Positions 7,900 through 15,188 of a stretch of 64,000 bases of DNA are shown here, piece by piece. A program made the position numbers and the translations under genes. How positions within the stretch are numbered: the first letter of the stretch is position 1; each line of letters starts with the position of its first letter. The DNA comes from Streptomyces fradiae ATCC 10745 = DSM 40063 (GTDB lineage: Bacteria; Actinomycetota; Actinomycetes; Streptomycetales; Streptomycetaceae), in contig NZ_CP023696.1 in the NCBI RefSeq assembly GCF_008704425.1, positions 2,218,501 through 2,282,500 of the forward strand, read 5' to 3'. The notes below the pieces were generated by a model that ran no database searches, was not told the origin of the DNA, and saw nothing but the letters and a program-made list of their open reading frames with translations.

Positions 7900-7941
7900 C
7901 GGTCCTGAACGGCCGTTATCGGTCATGACCGTTCAGGACCG
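7900..7941. repeat. 13-bp inverted repeat upstream of the flavoprotein gene
   Basis: GGTCCTGAACGG (7901-7912) and CCGTTCAGGACC (7929-7940) are perfect inverted arms with a 16-nt spacer, extended by one pair at the outside. It lies 80 bp before the flavoprotein start and 140 bp after the sortase stop. It could be an operator, since each half contains the sequence CCTGAACGG, or a terminator for the sortase gene. There is no T-tract. Confidence 0.75.
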
Positions 7942-8078
7942 GTCAGAGCCCGGCGGGGCCCCGGCCGCCCGGGAGCGCCGGTCCCACCGGGAACACCCGG
8001 GCCGCCGGGCCGCCGGGCCGCCGCGCGAACCCGGTACGCGAACCCGGTACGCGCAGCCGGGCCCGCCGTACCGGCCGC

Positions 8079-8927
8079 TCACCCCGGTACGCCGTACAGG
8101 ACCAGGTTCTCCCCGTACGCCCGCGCCTCGGGGTCGAAGGCGCCCGCGCACGTGATGAGGACCAGCCGCGGCCGGCCCTCCGCCGAGAACAGGTCGCCCG
8201 GAAGCCCGCCGGACCGGTAGGTGCGGCGGGCCACGATCCGGTACGTGTGCCGGGTCCCGTCCGCCGCCGCCACGTGCGCGAGCGCGCCCAGGGGCAGCGA
8301 GTGCAGCGCCTCGAACGGGCCCGGCCCCTCCCGCGCCGAGTCCAGGTGCCCGGCCAGCAGCAGGGTGCCCGCCGCCGCGCCCGGCCGGGCGCCGAGCGCC
8401 CACCAGCCGAGCCGCGAAGGGGAGCCGGGCAGGTCCAGCGCTCCGTCCCCGGCGCGCCCGACCGGGTCGACGGGCAGCCGCTCCACATGGCCGGGCACGG
8501 TCAGCGCGACCGGCGGGGAGTGGGCGGCCGGTACGCCGGGGCCCGCGGAGGCGGAGCCGGAGGGGACGGCGCCCGCGTCCGGCGGCGGGGCGGGCGGGGC
8601 GGCCGCCGGGAGGAACAGCGCCAGGGCCGCCGAGGCGGCGCCCGCGACCCCGGCCCAGACCGGCAGGCGGCCGGGGCCGGGCTCGCCGGTCAGCCCCGGC
8701 CGGGGCCGCTGGGACCCGAGCCGGGGATGGGACCCGGGCCAGGCCCCGAGCCGGGCCCAGGGCCAGGGCCAGGGCCGGGACCCGGGCCCCAGCCGGAGCC
8801 CGGGCAGGAGCCGGGCTCCGGGCAGGAGCCGGGACCGCGGCGCGGACCGCCGGAGCCCGGCCCCGGACCCGAGCCGGAACCGGGTCCAGGGCCGGGGCCG
8901 GGCCCCGGACCCGAGCCGGGGGCCCAT
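8079..8927 (-). CDS. class F sortase
   Basis: 282 residues. After an Arg/Gly/Pro-rich N-terminal stretch (about 1-85) there is one membrane segment (~90-112, VWAGVAGAASAALALFLPAA), a Pro/Ala linker and the sortase domain (~140-282). The catalytic His lies in LLAGHLDSAREGPGPF, Cys in LVLITCAG and Arg in the ARAYGENLVLYG segment, all expected for class F. It attaches or processes a surface protein. The DUF4142 gene lies 3 bp upstream on the same strand and is probably its partner. The N-terminal ~85 residues are encoded by a GGGCCNGG repeat and may be untranslated if a later start is used. Confidence 0.85.
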   Translation of the reverse strand: MGPRLGSGARPRPWTRFRLGSGAGLRRSAPRSRLLPGARLLPGLRLGPGSRPWPWPWARLGAWPGSHPRLGSQRPRPGLTGEPGPGRLPVWAGVAGAASAALALFLPAAAPPAPPPDAGAVPSGSASAGPGVPAAHSPPVALTVPGHVERLPVDPVGRAGDGALDLPGSPSRLGWWALGARPGAAAGTLLLAGHLDSAREGPGPFEALHSLPLGALAHVAAADGTRHTYRIVARRTYRSGGLPGDLFSAEGRPRLVLITCAGAFDPEARAYGENLVLYGVPG

Positions 8928-8930
8928 GGG

Positions 8931-9620
8931 TCAGCGGAGGTCGTTGCGGCGGATGCGGTTCGCCGCCCAGAAGGCGCCGCCCGCGACGAGTACCCCGCCG
9001 ATGGCCATGGCCGGCACGGCGACGAACGCGGGGACGCCCTCGTCGGCGAGGGCGACCTGACCGCCGTTCCCGGCGTGGACGGTCTTCGGGACGGCCGCGG
9101 CGGGCTCGTGGCAGGTGCCGCCGCTGACCATCGACAGGTGGTGGGCGACGACCGGGCGGGCGGCCTTCGCGGCGGCCTTGACCTCGGCGTCCTTCCCGTT
9201 CGCGAGCTGGTGGTCGATCATGCCGAGGGTCTTGGTGTGCGCGGCGGCCATGGCCTTCAGCCAGTTCGCGTCGTACGAGTCGGCGCCGGCCGCGGCGAGT
9301 ACGGCGGCGATCAGCTTCTGCTGCTCGGGCGTGGGCGCCGCGGGCAGGTCCACGCCGAGCTTGTCGGCGAGGGCGCGGGCCGCCGCGTCGAGCTTCGTGT
9401 GGTCGCGCACGAGGGCGGCGCCGACGTTCTTCACGCAGGCGGCGGTGGCGTTCTTCCGGGCGTGCTCGCCCGCCGCCATCTCGGTGAGGTGGCCCTGGTG
9501 CGCGGCGCGCAGGAACGCGTAGTCGACGGGCGGCTGGTCGGCGGCGAGCGCGGGGGCCGCGGCTATGCCGGAGAGGGTGAGGCAGGTGAGGGCCGTCGCG
9601 GCCCAGCGGTGCGTACGCAT
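8931..9620 (-). CDS. exported DUF4142 protein with C-terminal membrane anchor
   Basis: 229 residues. A signal peptide (MRTHRWAATALTCLTLSGIA... APALA) is followed by a helical DUF4142 domain of ferritin-like type (YAFLRAAHQGHLTEMAAGEHA, HTKLDAAARALADKLGVDLP, HTKTLGMIDHQLANGKD, VVAHHLSMV). At the C-terminus there is a hydrophobic segment (AVPAMAIGGVLVAGGAFWAA) plus a basic tail (NRIRRNDLR). The hydrophobic-plus-basic tail resembles a sorting signal but no LPXTG is visible. It is encoded just before a sortase and is translationally close to it (3 bp), so it is likely to be the sortase substrate or to work with it. DUF4142 function is unknown. Confidence 0.85.
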   Translation of the reverse strand: MRTHRWAATALTCLTLSGIAAAPALAADQPPVDYAFLRAAHQGHLTEMAAGEHARKNATAACVKNVGAALVRDHTKLDAAARALADKLGVDLPAAPTPEQQKLIAAVLAAAGADSYDANWLKAMAAAHTKTLGMIDHQLANGKDAEVKAAAKAARPVVAHHLSMVSGGTCHEPAAAVPKTVHAGNGGQVALADEGVPAFVAVPAMAIGGVLVAGGAFWAANRIRRNDLR

Positions 9621-9967
9621 GGCGGTGTCGTCGTCCGTTTCGTGGTGGGGGCGTCTGCGTGGGGTGGGTGGGGTGGGTCGTCGGCGCGGCGGGCTTCGCC
9701 GGCCTCTGGCACCCATCCGGGCACGCGGCGGGGCGCGCCGCCATCGGCGGTACTGCGAAGCGGTTGCCCCGTCACCCGGACGGCGGGCGCGCGACCGGCC
9801 GAGTGGTGCGCGGGGGCGAACCGTACAGAGTGGCCGCCGCCGCGTGCTCTGCGCAGCGGTTGGCCGGGACTCGCCATCCCGAAGACCCACCCTTGTCACC
9901 GTACGGAGTCACGTGAGTACATGGAGTGGCGTACGTGTGTTCCGTGGGATGACGGGGGTGGTCGGCC
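9621..9967. promoter_or_regulatory. divergent intergenic region
   Basis: About 350 bp between the DUF4142 gene and the LuxR-type regulator, no gene. It contains the palindrome TCACGTGA (9909-9916) within a GTAC-flanked dyad, which is a candidate operator, and a GGGTGGGTGGGG-type run near 9660. Confidence 0.4.
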
Positions 9968-10717
9968 GTGGCGAACGTCCAGGGCCCGGTACGGGGGCTG
10001 GTGGCCCCACGGGAGAGCGGCGAGGGCGCCCCCGCGCGGGCCGCGCCGCCGTCCGCCGCGCGCCCGCCCGGCCAGCCGGTGACGGGCGCGCGCCACATCT
10101 GCGCGGCGCTGGCCGCGCTGGTCGAGTCCGCCCGGCGGGAGGTGCTCACCTTCGACGACCCGGCCGTGGGGCTGCGGCGGCCGGTGCCGGAGCCGTTCCC
10201 GGAGCTGGCGGGGGCGTGCGTACGGACGGCCTCCGAGCGGGTGCGGACGGTCCGGCAGGTGCTGCCGCGCCAGGCGCTGGCCCGGCTGACGGCGCTCGAT
10301 CCGGGCAGCGTGGCCCGGCTGCCGGGGCGGGCGCGGCTGACGGACGGCATCCCCTTCAAGATGGTCCTGGTCGACCGGTCGGTCGCGGCGATCCCGCTCG
10401 ACCTGGAGGTCCTGCACAACGGGCTGCTGCTGGTCCGCGACCCGGTGGTCGTCCACGCGCTGGTCCGGACGCACCACGCCTGGTGGGAGGCGGGCGAGGA
10501 CGTCGGGGCCGTCCGCCAGCAGGGCGCCGCCCTGCCGCCCCGGCTGCGCCCGGTGCTGGACGCGCTGCTGGCGGGGCTGACCGACGAGACGGCCGCGGCG
10601 CGGCTGGGCATATCGGCGCGCACGTACAGCAGACGGGTCGGTGAGCTGCTGAACGCCCTGGGGACGACCAGCCGCTTCCGCGCCGGTGCGGAGGCCGCCC
10701 GGCGCGGCTGGCTGTGA
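9968..10717 (+). CDS. LuxR-type helix-turn-helix transcriptional regulator
   Basis: 249 residues. The C-terminal ~65 residues form a LuxR/NarL HTH (LTDETAAARLGISARTYSRR, VGELLNALGTTSRFRAGAEAARRGWL). The N-terminal part (FDDPAVGLRRPVPEPFPELAG, IPFKMVLVDRSVAAIPLD, GLLLVRDPVVVHALV) resembles the ligand-sensing/PLD-like half of orphan Streptomyces HTH regulators. It has no response-regulator receiver domain. The GTG start at 9968 follows a G-rich stretch. The target is not deducible, though the divergent DUF4142-sortase operon is the obvious candidate. Confidence 0.8.
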   Translation: MANVQGPVRGLVAPRESGEGAPARAAPPSAARPPGQPVTGARHICAALAALVESARREVLTFDDPAVGLRRPVPEPFPELAGACVRTASERVRTVRQVLPRQALARLTALDPGSVARLPGRARLTDGIPFKMVLVDRSVAAIPLDLEVLHNGLLLVRDPVVVHALVRTHHAWWEAGEDVGAVRQQGAALPPRLRPVLDALLAGLTDETAAARLGISARTYSRRVGELLNALGTTSRFRAGAEAARRGWL

Positions 10718-10794
10718 CGGCCCCACCGGGCGGGCCCGCGGCGGCGCACCCGGCCCCGCGCAGGCGCCGGCCGGGCGCGCGCTCCCGCCTTGCG

Positions 10795-11045
10795 CGGGGG
10801 GGCGCCCTGCCTTTCGTACGGGGCCCAGCCGCTCGTACGGGGCCCAGCCGCCGCACGGGAACCCGCCCGCCGTACGGAAACCCACCAGGCCCGCCCGCCG
10901 TACGAAACCCCCGCCCGGCCCGCCCGGCGCGCGGAAGCGAGCCGGCCCGCCGCCGTACGAAAGCCCGCCCCGCGCACGGAAGCCCGCCCGGCGCACGGAA
11001 ACCGCCCGCCCGGCGCGTCCGGCGCGTCCGGCCCGCCCGGCGCGC
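10795..11045. repeat. degenerate intergenic repeat array with CGTACGG/CGCACGG cores
   Basis: Between two convergent genes, units built on CCGCCGTACGGAAACCC / CCCGCGCACGGAAGCC recur about every 18-27 bp. The array begins with two near-identical copies of CGTACGGGGCCCAGCCG (~10815-10848). It has no coding potential and is the only content of the 345-bp gap. Confidence 0.7.
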
Positions 11046-11063
11046 GGAGCCTGGCCGCCCGGT

Positions 11064-11921
11064 CTACGACACGATGTCCTTGCGGGCGAAGCCGCGGAAG
11101 GCGAGGGCGAACAGCACCAGCGCGTACGCCGAGGACACGGCCGCTCCCTTCACCATGCCGCCCCACTCCAGCTGCGGCTGGAGCGCGTCCACCCAGGCGT
11201 ACTGCCAGTGCGCGGGCAGGAAGTCGCGCCAGTCGCCGAGCGCCGTCACGGCGTCCAGGACGTTGCCCACGATGGTGAGGCCGACGGCCCCGCCGACCGC
11301 GCCGAGCGGCGCGTCGGTCCGCGTGGACAGCCAGAACGCCAGCCCGGCGGTGACCAGCTGCGAGACGAAGACGAACGCGACGGCGACGCCCAGCCGCCCC
11401 AGGCTGTCGGCCGCGGGGAGCGACCCCCCGGTCGGCAGCCGCAGCGGCCCCCATCCGTAGGCGACGGCCCCGGCGGCGAGGGCGACCAGCGGCAGCAGCA
11501 CCATCGCGGCGGCGCTGAAGGCGAGGGCCACGACGAGCTTGGACCACAGCAGCCGGGCGCGCGGTACGGGCGCGGCCAGCAGGTAGCGCAGGGAGGACCA
11601 GCCGGCCTCGGAGGCGACGGTGTCCCCGCAGAACAGCGCCACGGGGATCACCAGCAGGAAGCCGGCGGAGACGAACAGGCACGTCGCCGCGAAGTTCGCG
11701 GCGGACGCGGTGGCCGTGTCCATGAGGGTGATGCGGTTGTCCGGGCCGTCGTCCCGGTCGCCGCCGATGGCGAAGGCCGCGATCAGGACGAACGGCAGGA
11801 CGGCGAGGATCGCGCCCATCACGGCCGTGCGGCGCCGCTTGAGCTGCCGTACCGCCTCGACGCGCAGGGGCAGGGTGTGCCCGGCGCGGTAGCCGGGCGC
11901 CGAGTCGAGCAGCGCGGTCAT
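11064..11921 (-). CDS. ABC transporter permease (ABC-2 type)
   Basis: 285 residues with about six hydrophobic segments (AVMGAILAVLPFVLIAAFAI; FLLVIPVALFCG; LVVALAFSAAAMVLLPLVAL; GVAVAFVFVSQLVTAGLAF; AVGLTIVGNVLDAV; SSAYALVLFALAF). The LRYLLAAPVPRARLLWSK segment is typical of ABC-2 permeases. Its ATG overlaps the stop of the upstream ATPase fusion gene by 4 bp (ATGA), so the two are translated as a coupled pair and form one transporter. Substrate unknown. Confidence 0.88.
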   Translation of the reverse strand: MTALLDSAPGYRAGHTLPLRVEAVRQLKRRRTAVMGAILAVLPFVLIAAFAIGGDRDDGPDNRITLMDTATASAANFAATCLFVSAGFLLVIPVALFCGDTVASEAGWSSLRYLLAAPVPRARLLWSKLVVALAFSAAAMVLLPLVALAAGAVAYGWGPLRLPTGGSLPAADSLGRLGVAVAFVFVSQLVTAGLAFWLSTRTDAPLGAVGGAVGLTIVGNVLDAVTALGDWRDFLPAHWQYAWVDALQPQLEWGGMVKGAAVSSAYALVLFALAFRGFARKDIVS

Positions 11922-14818
11922 GCGGGTCCTCCTCCGATCAGGGTGAGGAACGCGTCCTCCAGGCGGCGGTGCGGCCCCACCCCGGTGACGGGCACGTCCA
12001 GCCGGACCAGCCCGGCGACGAGCGCGGCGGGTGTGCCCGTGGCGTCGAGCCGTACCAGCAGGCCGCCGTCCACGCGGGTCGCGGACGCCACGCCGGGCAG
12101 GGCGGCGGCCTTCTCGGCCAGCGGTTCCGCCAGGTCGCCCTCGGTGGTGACGAGCAGCGTGTCGCCGTTGCCGGTGATCTCCGCGACGGGTCCGGCCTGC
12201 ACGAGGCGGCCGCGGTCCATGACCACGAGGTGGGTGCAGGACTGCTCGACCTCCGCGAGGAGGTGGCTGGAGACGATGACCGTGCGCCCGCCGGCCGCGT
12301 AGCGGATCATCACGTCCCGCATCTCGCGGATCTGCGGCGGGTCGAGGCCGTTCGTCGGCTCGTCCAGGATGAGCAGGTCGGGCAGGCCCAGCATGGCCTG
12401 GGCGATGGCGAGCCGCTGCCGCATGCCCTGCGAGTAGGTGCGCACGGCGCGGGCGAGGGCGGTGCCGAGCCCGGCGATCTCCAGCGCCTCGTCGATGTGG
12501 GCGTCCTCGGCGGGGCGGCCGGTGGCGCGCCAGTACAGCTCCAGGTTCTCCCGGCCGGACAGGTGCGGCAGGAAGCCGGCGCCCTCCACGAACGCGCCGA
12601 CGCGGGAGAGGACGGGCGCGCCGGGCCGTACGGCGTGCCCGAACACCCGGATCTCGCCGCCGTCGGGCGTGATCAGGCCCATGAGCATGCGCAGCGTGGT
12701 CGTCTTGCCCGCGCCGTTGGGCCCGAGCAGCCCGAGGACCTGGCCCTTCTCGACGCGGAACGACAGGTCGCGCACGGCGTAGGCGTCGGCGGAGCGGCTG
12801 TACCGCTTCGTCAGGCCGTCGATGACGAGCGGCACGTCGGCGAGCGCGGGGTCGGGCGCGGGGGCGGCGGTCCGGCGGCGGGCGGTCAGCAGCAGCGCCG
12901 CCGCGGCGAGGGCGCCCCCGGCGGGCAGGCCCCACACCCACCAGGGCAGCCCGGCGGCCTGGGTGCGCACGGCGGGCGCGGTCGGCACGGACAGCCCGTC
13001 GCCGGCGAGGGCGACGGTGTACGCGGCGGGGGCGGCCGGGGAGGCGTAGCCGAGGTCGGTGGCGGCGAGGACCAGGCGCAGCCGGTGCCCGGCCGCCACC
13101 TCGTGGTCGATCGCCGGCAGCGTCAGTTCGACGGTCCGCCCGTCCCGTGCGCCGTCGACGCGCACGGGGGCGACGAGCTGGGCCGGGAGGACCTGGCGGC
13201 GGCCGTCCGGGCCGACGTCGTAGACCTTGGCGAACAGCACGGCCGTCCCGCTGTCGGAGGCGACCCGGACGCGGACGGTGGGCGTGCCGGTGATCCGCAG
13301 GGGCGCGTCGAGCGGGCGGGTGTCGAAGCGGGCGTGCTGGCCGGGGAAGTCGAGGGAGAGGCCGACGCCGAGCGTGGAGAGCTGGGACAGGCCGCCGCCG
13401 ACGCCGGGGACGGCGGAGATGCCGGGCGGGTTGGCCCCGGCCGGGTTGCGAAAGGTCTGCGGGGGTCCGGCGAGCGGGAGGGTGCGGGTGCCGGCGCGCA
13501 GGCCGGGGTAGCGGTCGGCGGTGGCGCCGCGCAGGGTGGACCGGCCGTCCGTGGAGTCGACGCCGCCGCTGCGGGTGACGCGGAAGGCGGGGCCGGGGTC
13601 GGCGCCCGTGTCGTCCTTGAGGTACCGGTCGAACCAGGAGGCGACCCGCTCCTGGACGCGGTCCGCCTCGTCGGCGCCGCCGTCGTGGCCGCCGGCGGTC
13701 CAGTCGACGGCGACGGGGGCGCCGTTGCGGGCGATGGTGCCCGCCATCGCGTCGGCGTGGCCGAGCGGGAAGAGCGAGTCGGACCGGCCCTGCACGATGA
13801 GCGTCGGCACCTTGACGCGGTGGCCCACGGCGGAGGGGCTGCGGGCCTCCAGCAGCGCGCGGGCGGCCTGGTCGGGCACGCCCGTGACGGCGATCCGCTC
13901 GTACATGGCGCACAGCTCGGGCTGGAACCGGCCGCAGGCGGTGGCCTTCGGGGCGGCACCCGGCCCGCCGGGGCCCGCGGCCTCACGGGGGTCCGCCGCC
14001 GTACCGGGCTCCGCTGCCGTACCGGGCTCCGCTGCCGTGCCGGGGCCGTCGGGGCCCGCCGTGGCGTCTCGGCCGCCGGCCGCGGGGCCTCCGGAGCCCG
14101 CCGGCGCACCGGCGCCACCCGTGACCGCGCCCTCGCCCGCGCCCTCGCCGGTCCCCGTGTCCTCGCCCGCCCCCGTGCCCTCGCCGGTGCCCTCGGCGGG
14201 CACGGGGCCCGCCGGGCCCGCCGAGCCGGTCGTGAAGAAGATCCCGGCCCACAGCTTCTTGAACACGCCGTCGGGGAAGAGCGCGTCGGCGAGGTTCCAG
14301 TACGTGATCTGGGGCGCGATGGCGTCCACGCGCGGGTCGTACCCGGCGGCCAGCAGGGACACCGCGCCGCCGTAGGAGGCGCCGGTCACCCCGACGCGCG
14401 GGTCGCCGGCCTTGTCGAGCCGCACCTCGGGCCGCTTGGCCAGCCAGTCGATCAGCCGCTGGACGTCCTTGACCTCGTGGGCGGGGTCGTTGAGGCCGAT
14501 GCGGCCCCCGGAGCGGCCGAACCCGCGCGCGGTCCAGGTCAGTACGGCGTACCCGTCGCGGGCCAGCCGCTCCGCCTGGGCGCGCACGTCGTCCTTGCTG
14601 CCGCCGAAGCCGTGGCCGAGGAGCACGGCGGGGCGGCGCCCGGAACCGGACGTGAAGAACGACGTGTCGATCTTCGCGCCCGGCATGGCGAGCGCCCTGT
14701 CCTCGCGGTGCACGGCGGCCTCGCCGTCGGAGGCGACGGCGGTGAAGGTGCCGGCGCCGCCGAGGAGCGCGCCCACCGCGGCGAGCGCCGCCCACCGCCG
14801 GGAAAGTCGGATCCGCAT
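11918..14818 (-). CDS. S15-type alpha/beta-hydrolase fused to an ABC transporter ATPase
   Basis: 966 residues in one frame. Residues 1-31 form a signal peptide. About 45-620 is an X-Pro dipeptidyl-peptidase (S15/CocE) hydrolase: nucleophile Ser148 in GASYGG, Asp in QGRSDSLFPLGHAD, His in AGGHDGGADEADRV, then the beta-rich C-terminal domain (FDTRPLDAPLRITGTPTVRVRV). It is interrupted at about 215-290 by a Gly/Glu/Pro repeat linker. A membrane segment (~625-648) follows, then a complete ATPase: Walker A GPNGAGKTTT (~700), signature YSQGM (~794), Walker B LLILDEPTNGLD. With an N-terminal export signal and one membrane span, the hydrolase would lie outside and the ATPase inside, paired with the permease encoded downstream. 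Export coupled to peptide cleavage is inference. Confidence 0.88.
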   Translation of the reverse strand: MRIRLSRRWAALAAVGALLGGAGTFTAVASDGEAAVHREDRALAMPGAKIDTSFFTSGSGRRPAVLLGHGFGGSKDDVRAQAERLARDGYAVLTWTARGFGRSGGRIGLNDPAHEVKDVQRLIDWLAKRPEVRLDKAGDPRVGVTGASYGGAVSLLAAGYDPRVDAIAPQITYWNLADALFPDGVFKKLWAGIFFTTGSAGPAGPVPAEGTGEGTGAGEDTGTGEGAGEGAVTGGAGAPAGSGGPAAGGRDATAGPDGPGTAAEPGTAAEPGTAADPREAAGPGGPGAAPKATACGRFQPELCAMYERIAVTGVPDQAARALLEARSPSAVGHRVKVPTLIVQGRSDSLFPLGHADAMAGTIARNGAPVAVDWTAGGHDGGADEADRVQERVASWFDRYLKDDTGADPGPAFRVTRSGGVDSTDGRSTLRGATADRYPGLRAGTRTLPLAGPPQTFRNPAGANPPGISAVPGVGGGLSQLSTLGVGLSLDFPGQHARFDTRPLDAPLRITGTPTVRVRVASDSGTAVLFAKVYDVGPDGRRQVLPAQLVAPVRVDGARDGRTVELTLPAIDHEVAAGHRLRLVLAATDLGYASPAAPAAYTVALAGDGLSVPTAPAVRTQAAGLPWWVWGLPAGGALAAAALLLTARRRTAAPAPDPALADVPLVIDGLTKRYSRSADAYAVRDLSFRVEKGQVLGLLGPNGAGKTTTLRMLMGLITPDGGEIRVFGHAVRPGAPVLSRVGAFVEGAGFLPHLSGRENLELYWRATGRPAEDAHIDEALEIAGLGTALARAVRTYSQGMRQRLAIAQAMLGLPDLLILDEPTNGLDPPQIREMRDVMIRYAAGGRTVIVSSHLLAEVEQSCTHLVVMDRGRLVQAGPVAEITGNGDTLLVTTEGDLAEPLAEKAAALPGVASATRVDGGLLVRLDATGTPAALVAGLVRLDVPVTGVGPHRRLEDAFLTLIGGGPA

Positions 14819-15028
14819 GCCTCGACCCTAGACGGCCGGGCGGCGTGTTCCGGCCGCCCGGGGTCGGATCCGGCGTTCTCCTCCGGGAGTACGCCCCGCC
14901 CGCCCGTGTACCGCGGACGCGGTACGGGCCGGGCCCGCGAGCGGCGCCGGCACCGGCAGGTACCACCGCACACCGGCCTGCACCCGGCGGTACCGGATCA
15001 GGCTGGGCCGCACGCGACCGCCCCGGAC

Positions 15029-15100
15029 CACCCCGGGGTGCATCGCACCGCACCGGACCGCCCCGAACCACCCCGGGGTGCATCGGACCGCCCCGGGGTG
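15029..15100. repeat. repeated CACCCCGGGGTG palindromes
   Basis: CACCCCGGGGTG occurs at 15029-15040 and 15069-15080. A third CCCCGGGGTG lies at 15091-15100. The flanks also repeat (CCGCCCCGGACCA / CCGCCCCGAACCA before, CATCG after), giving a 40-bp then a ~21-bp step. The gap 14819-15188 holds no gene. Confidence 0.8.
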
Positions 15101-15118
15101 CACCGGGCGGTCCGATGC
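15080..15118 (-). terminator. hairpin after mmsA
   Basis: 14-bp perfect inverted repeat GCATCGGACCGCCC (15080-15093) / GGGCGGTCCGATGC (15105-15118) with an 11-nt loop, 70 bp beyond the mmsA stop. A factor-independent Streptomyces-type terminator without a U-tract is the likely role. It overlaps the palindrome repeats. Confidence 0.7.
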
Positions 15119-15188
15119 GGCGCCGTGCGCGGTGGCCCGCCCCGGCGGTCGGTCCGGTGGCCCGCCCGGGGTCGGTCCGGCGGCGCGT

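Noticed and set aside
8931..9030. LPXTG sorting motif at the DUF4142 C-terminus
   Set aside because: The tail is hydrophobic plus basic, but no LPXTG or LAXTG precedes it. VPKTVHAG is too far from the consensus.
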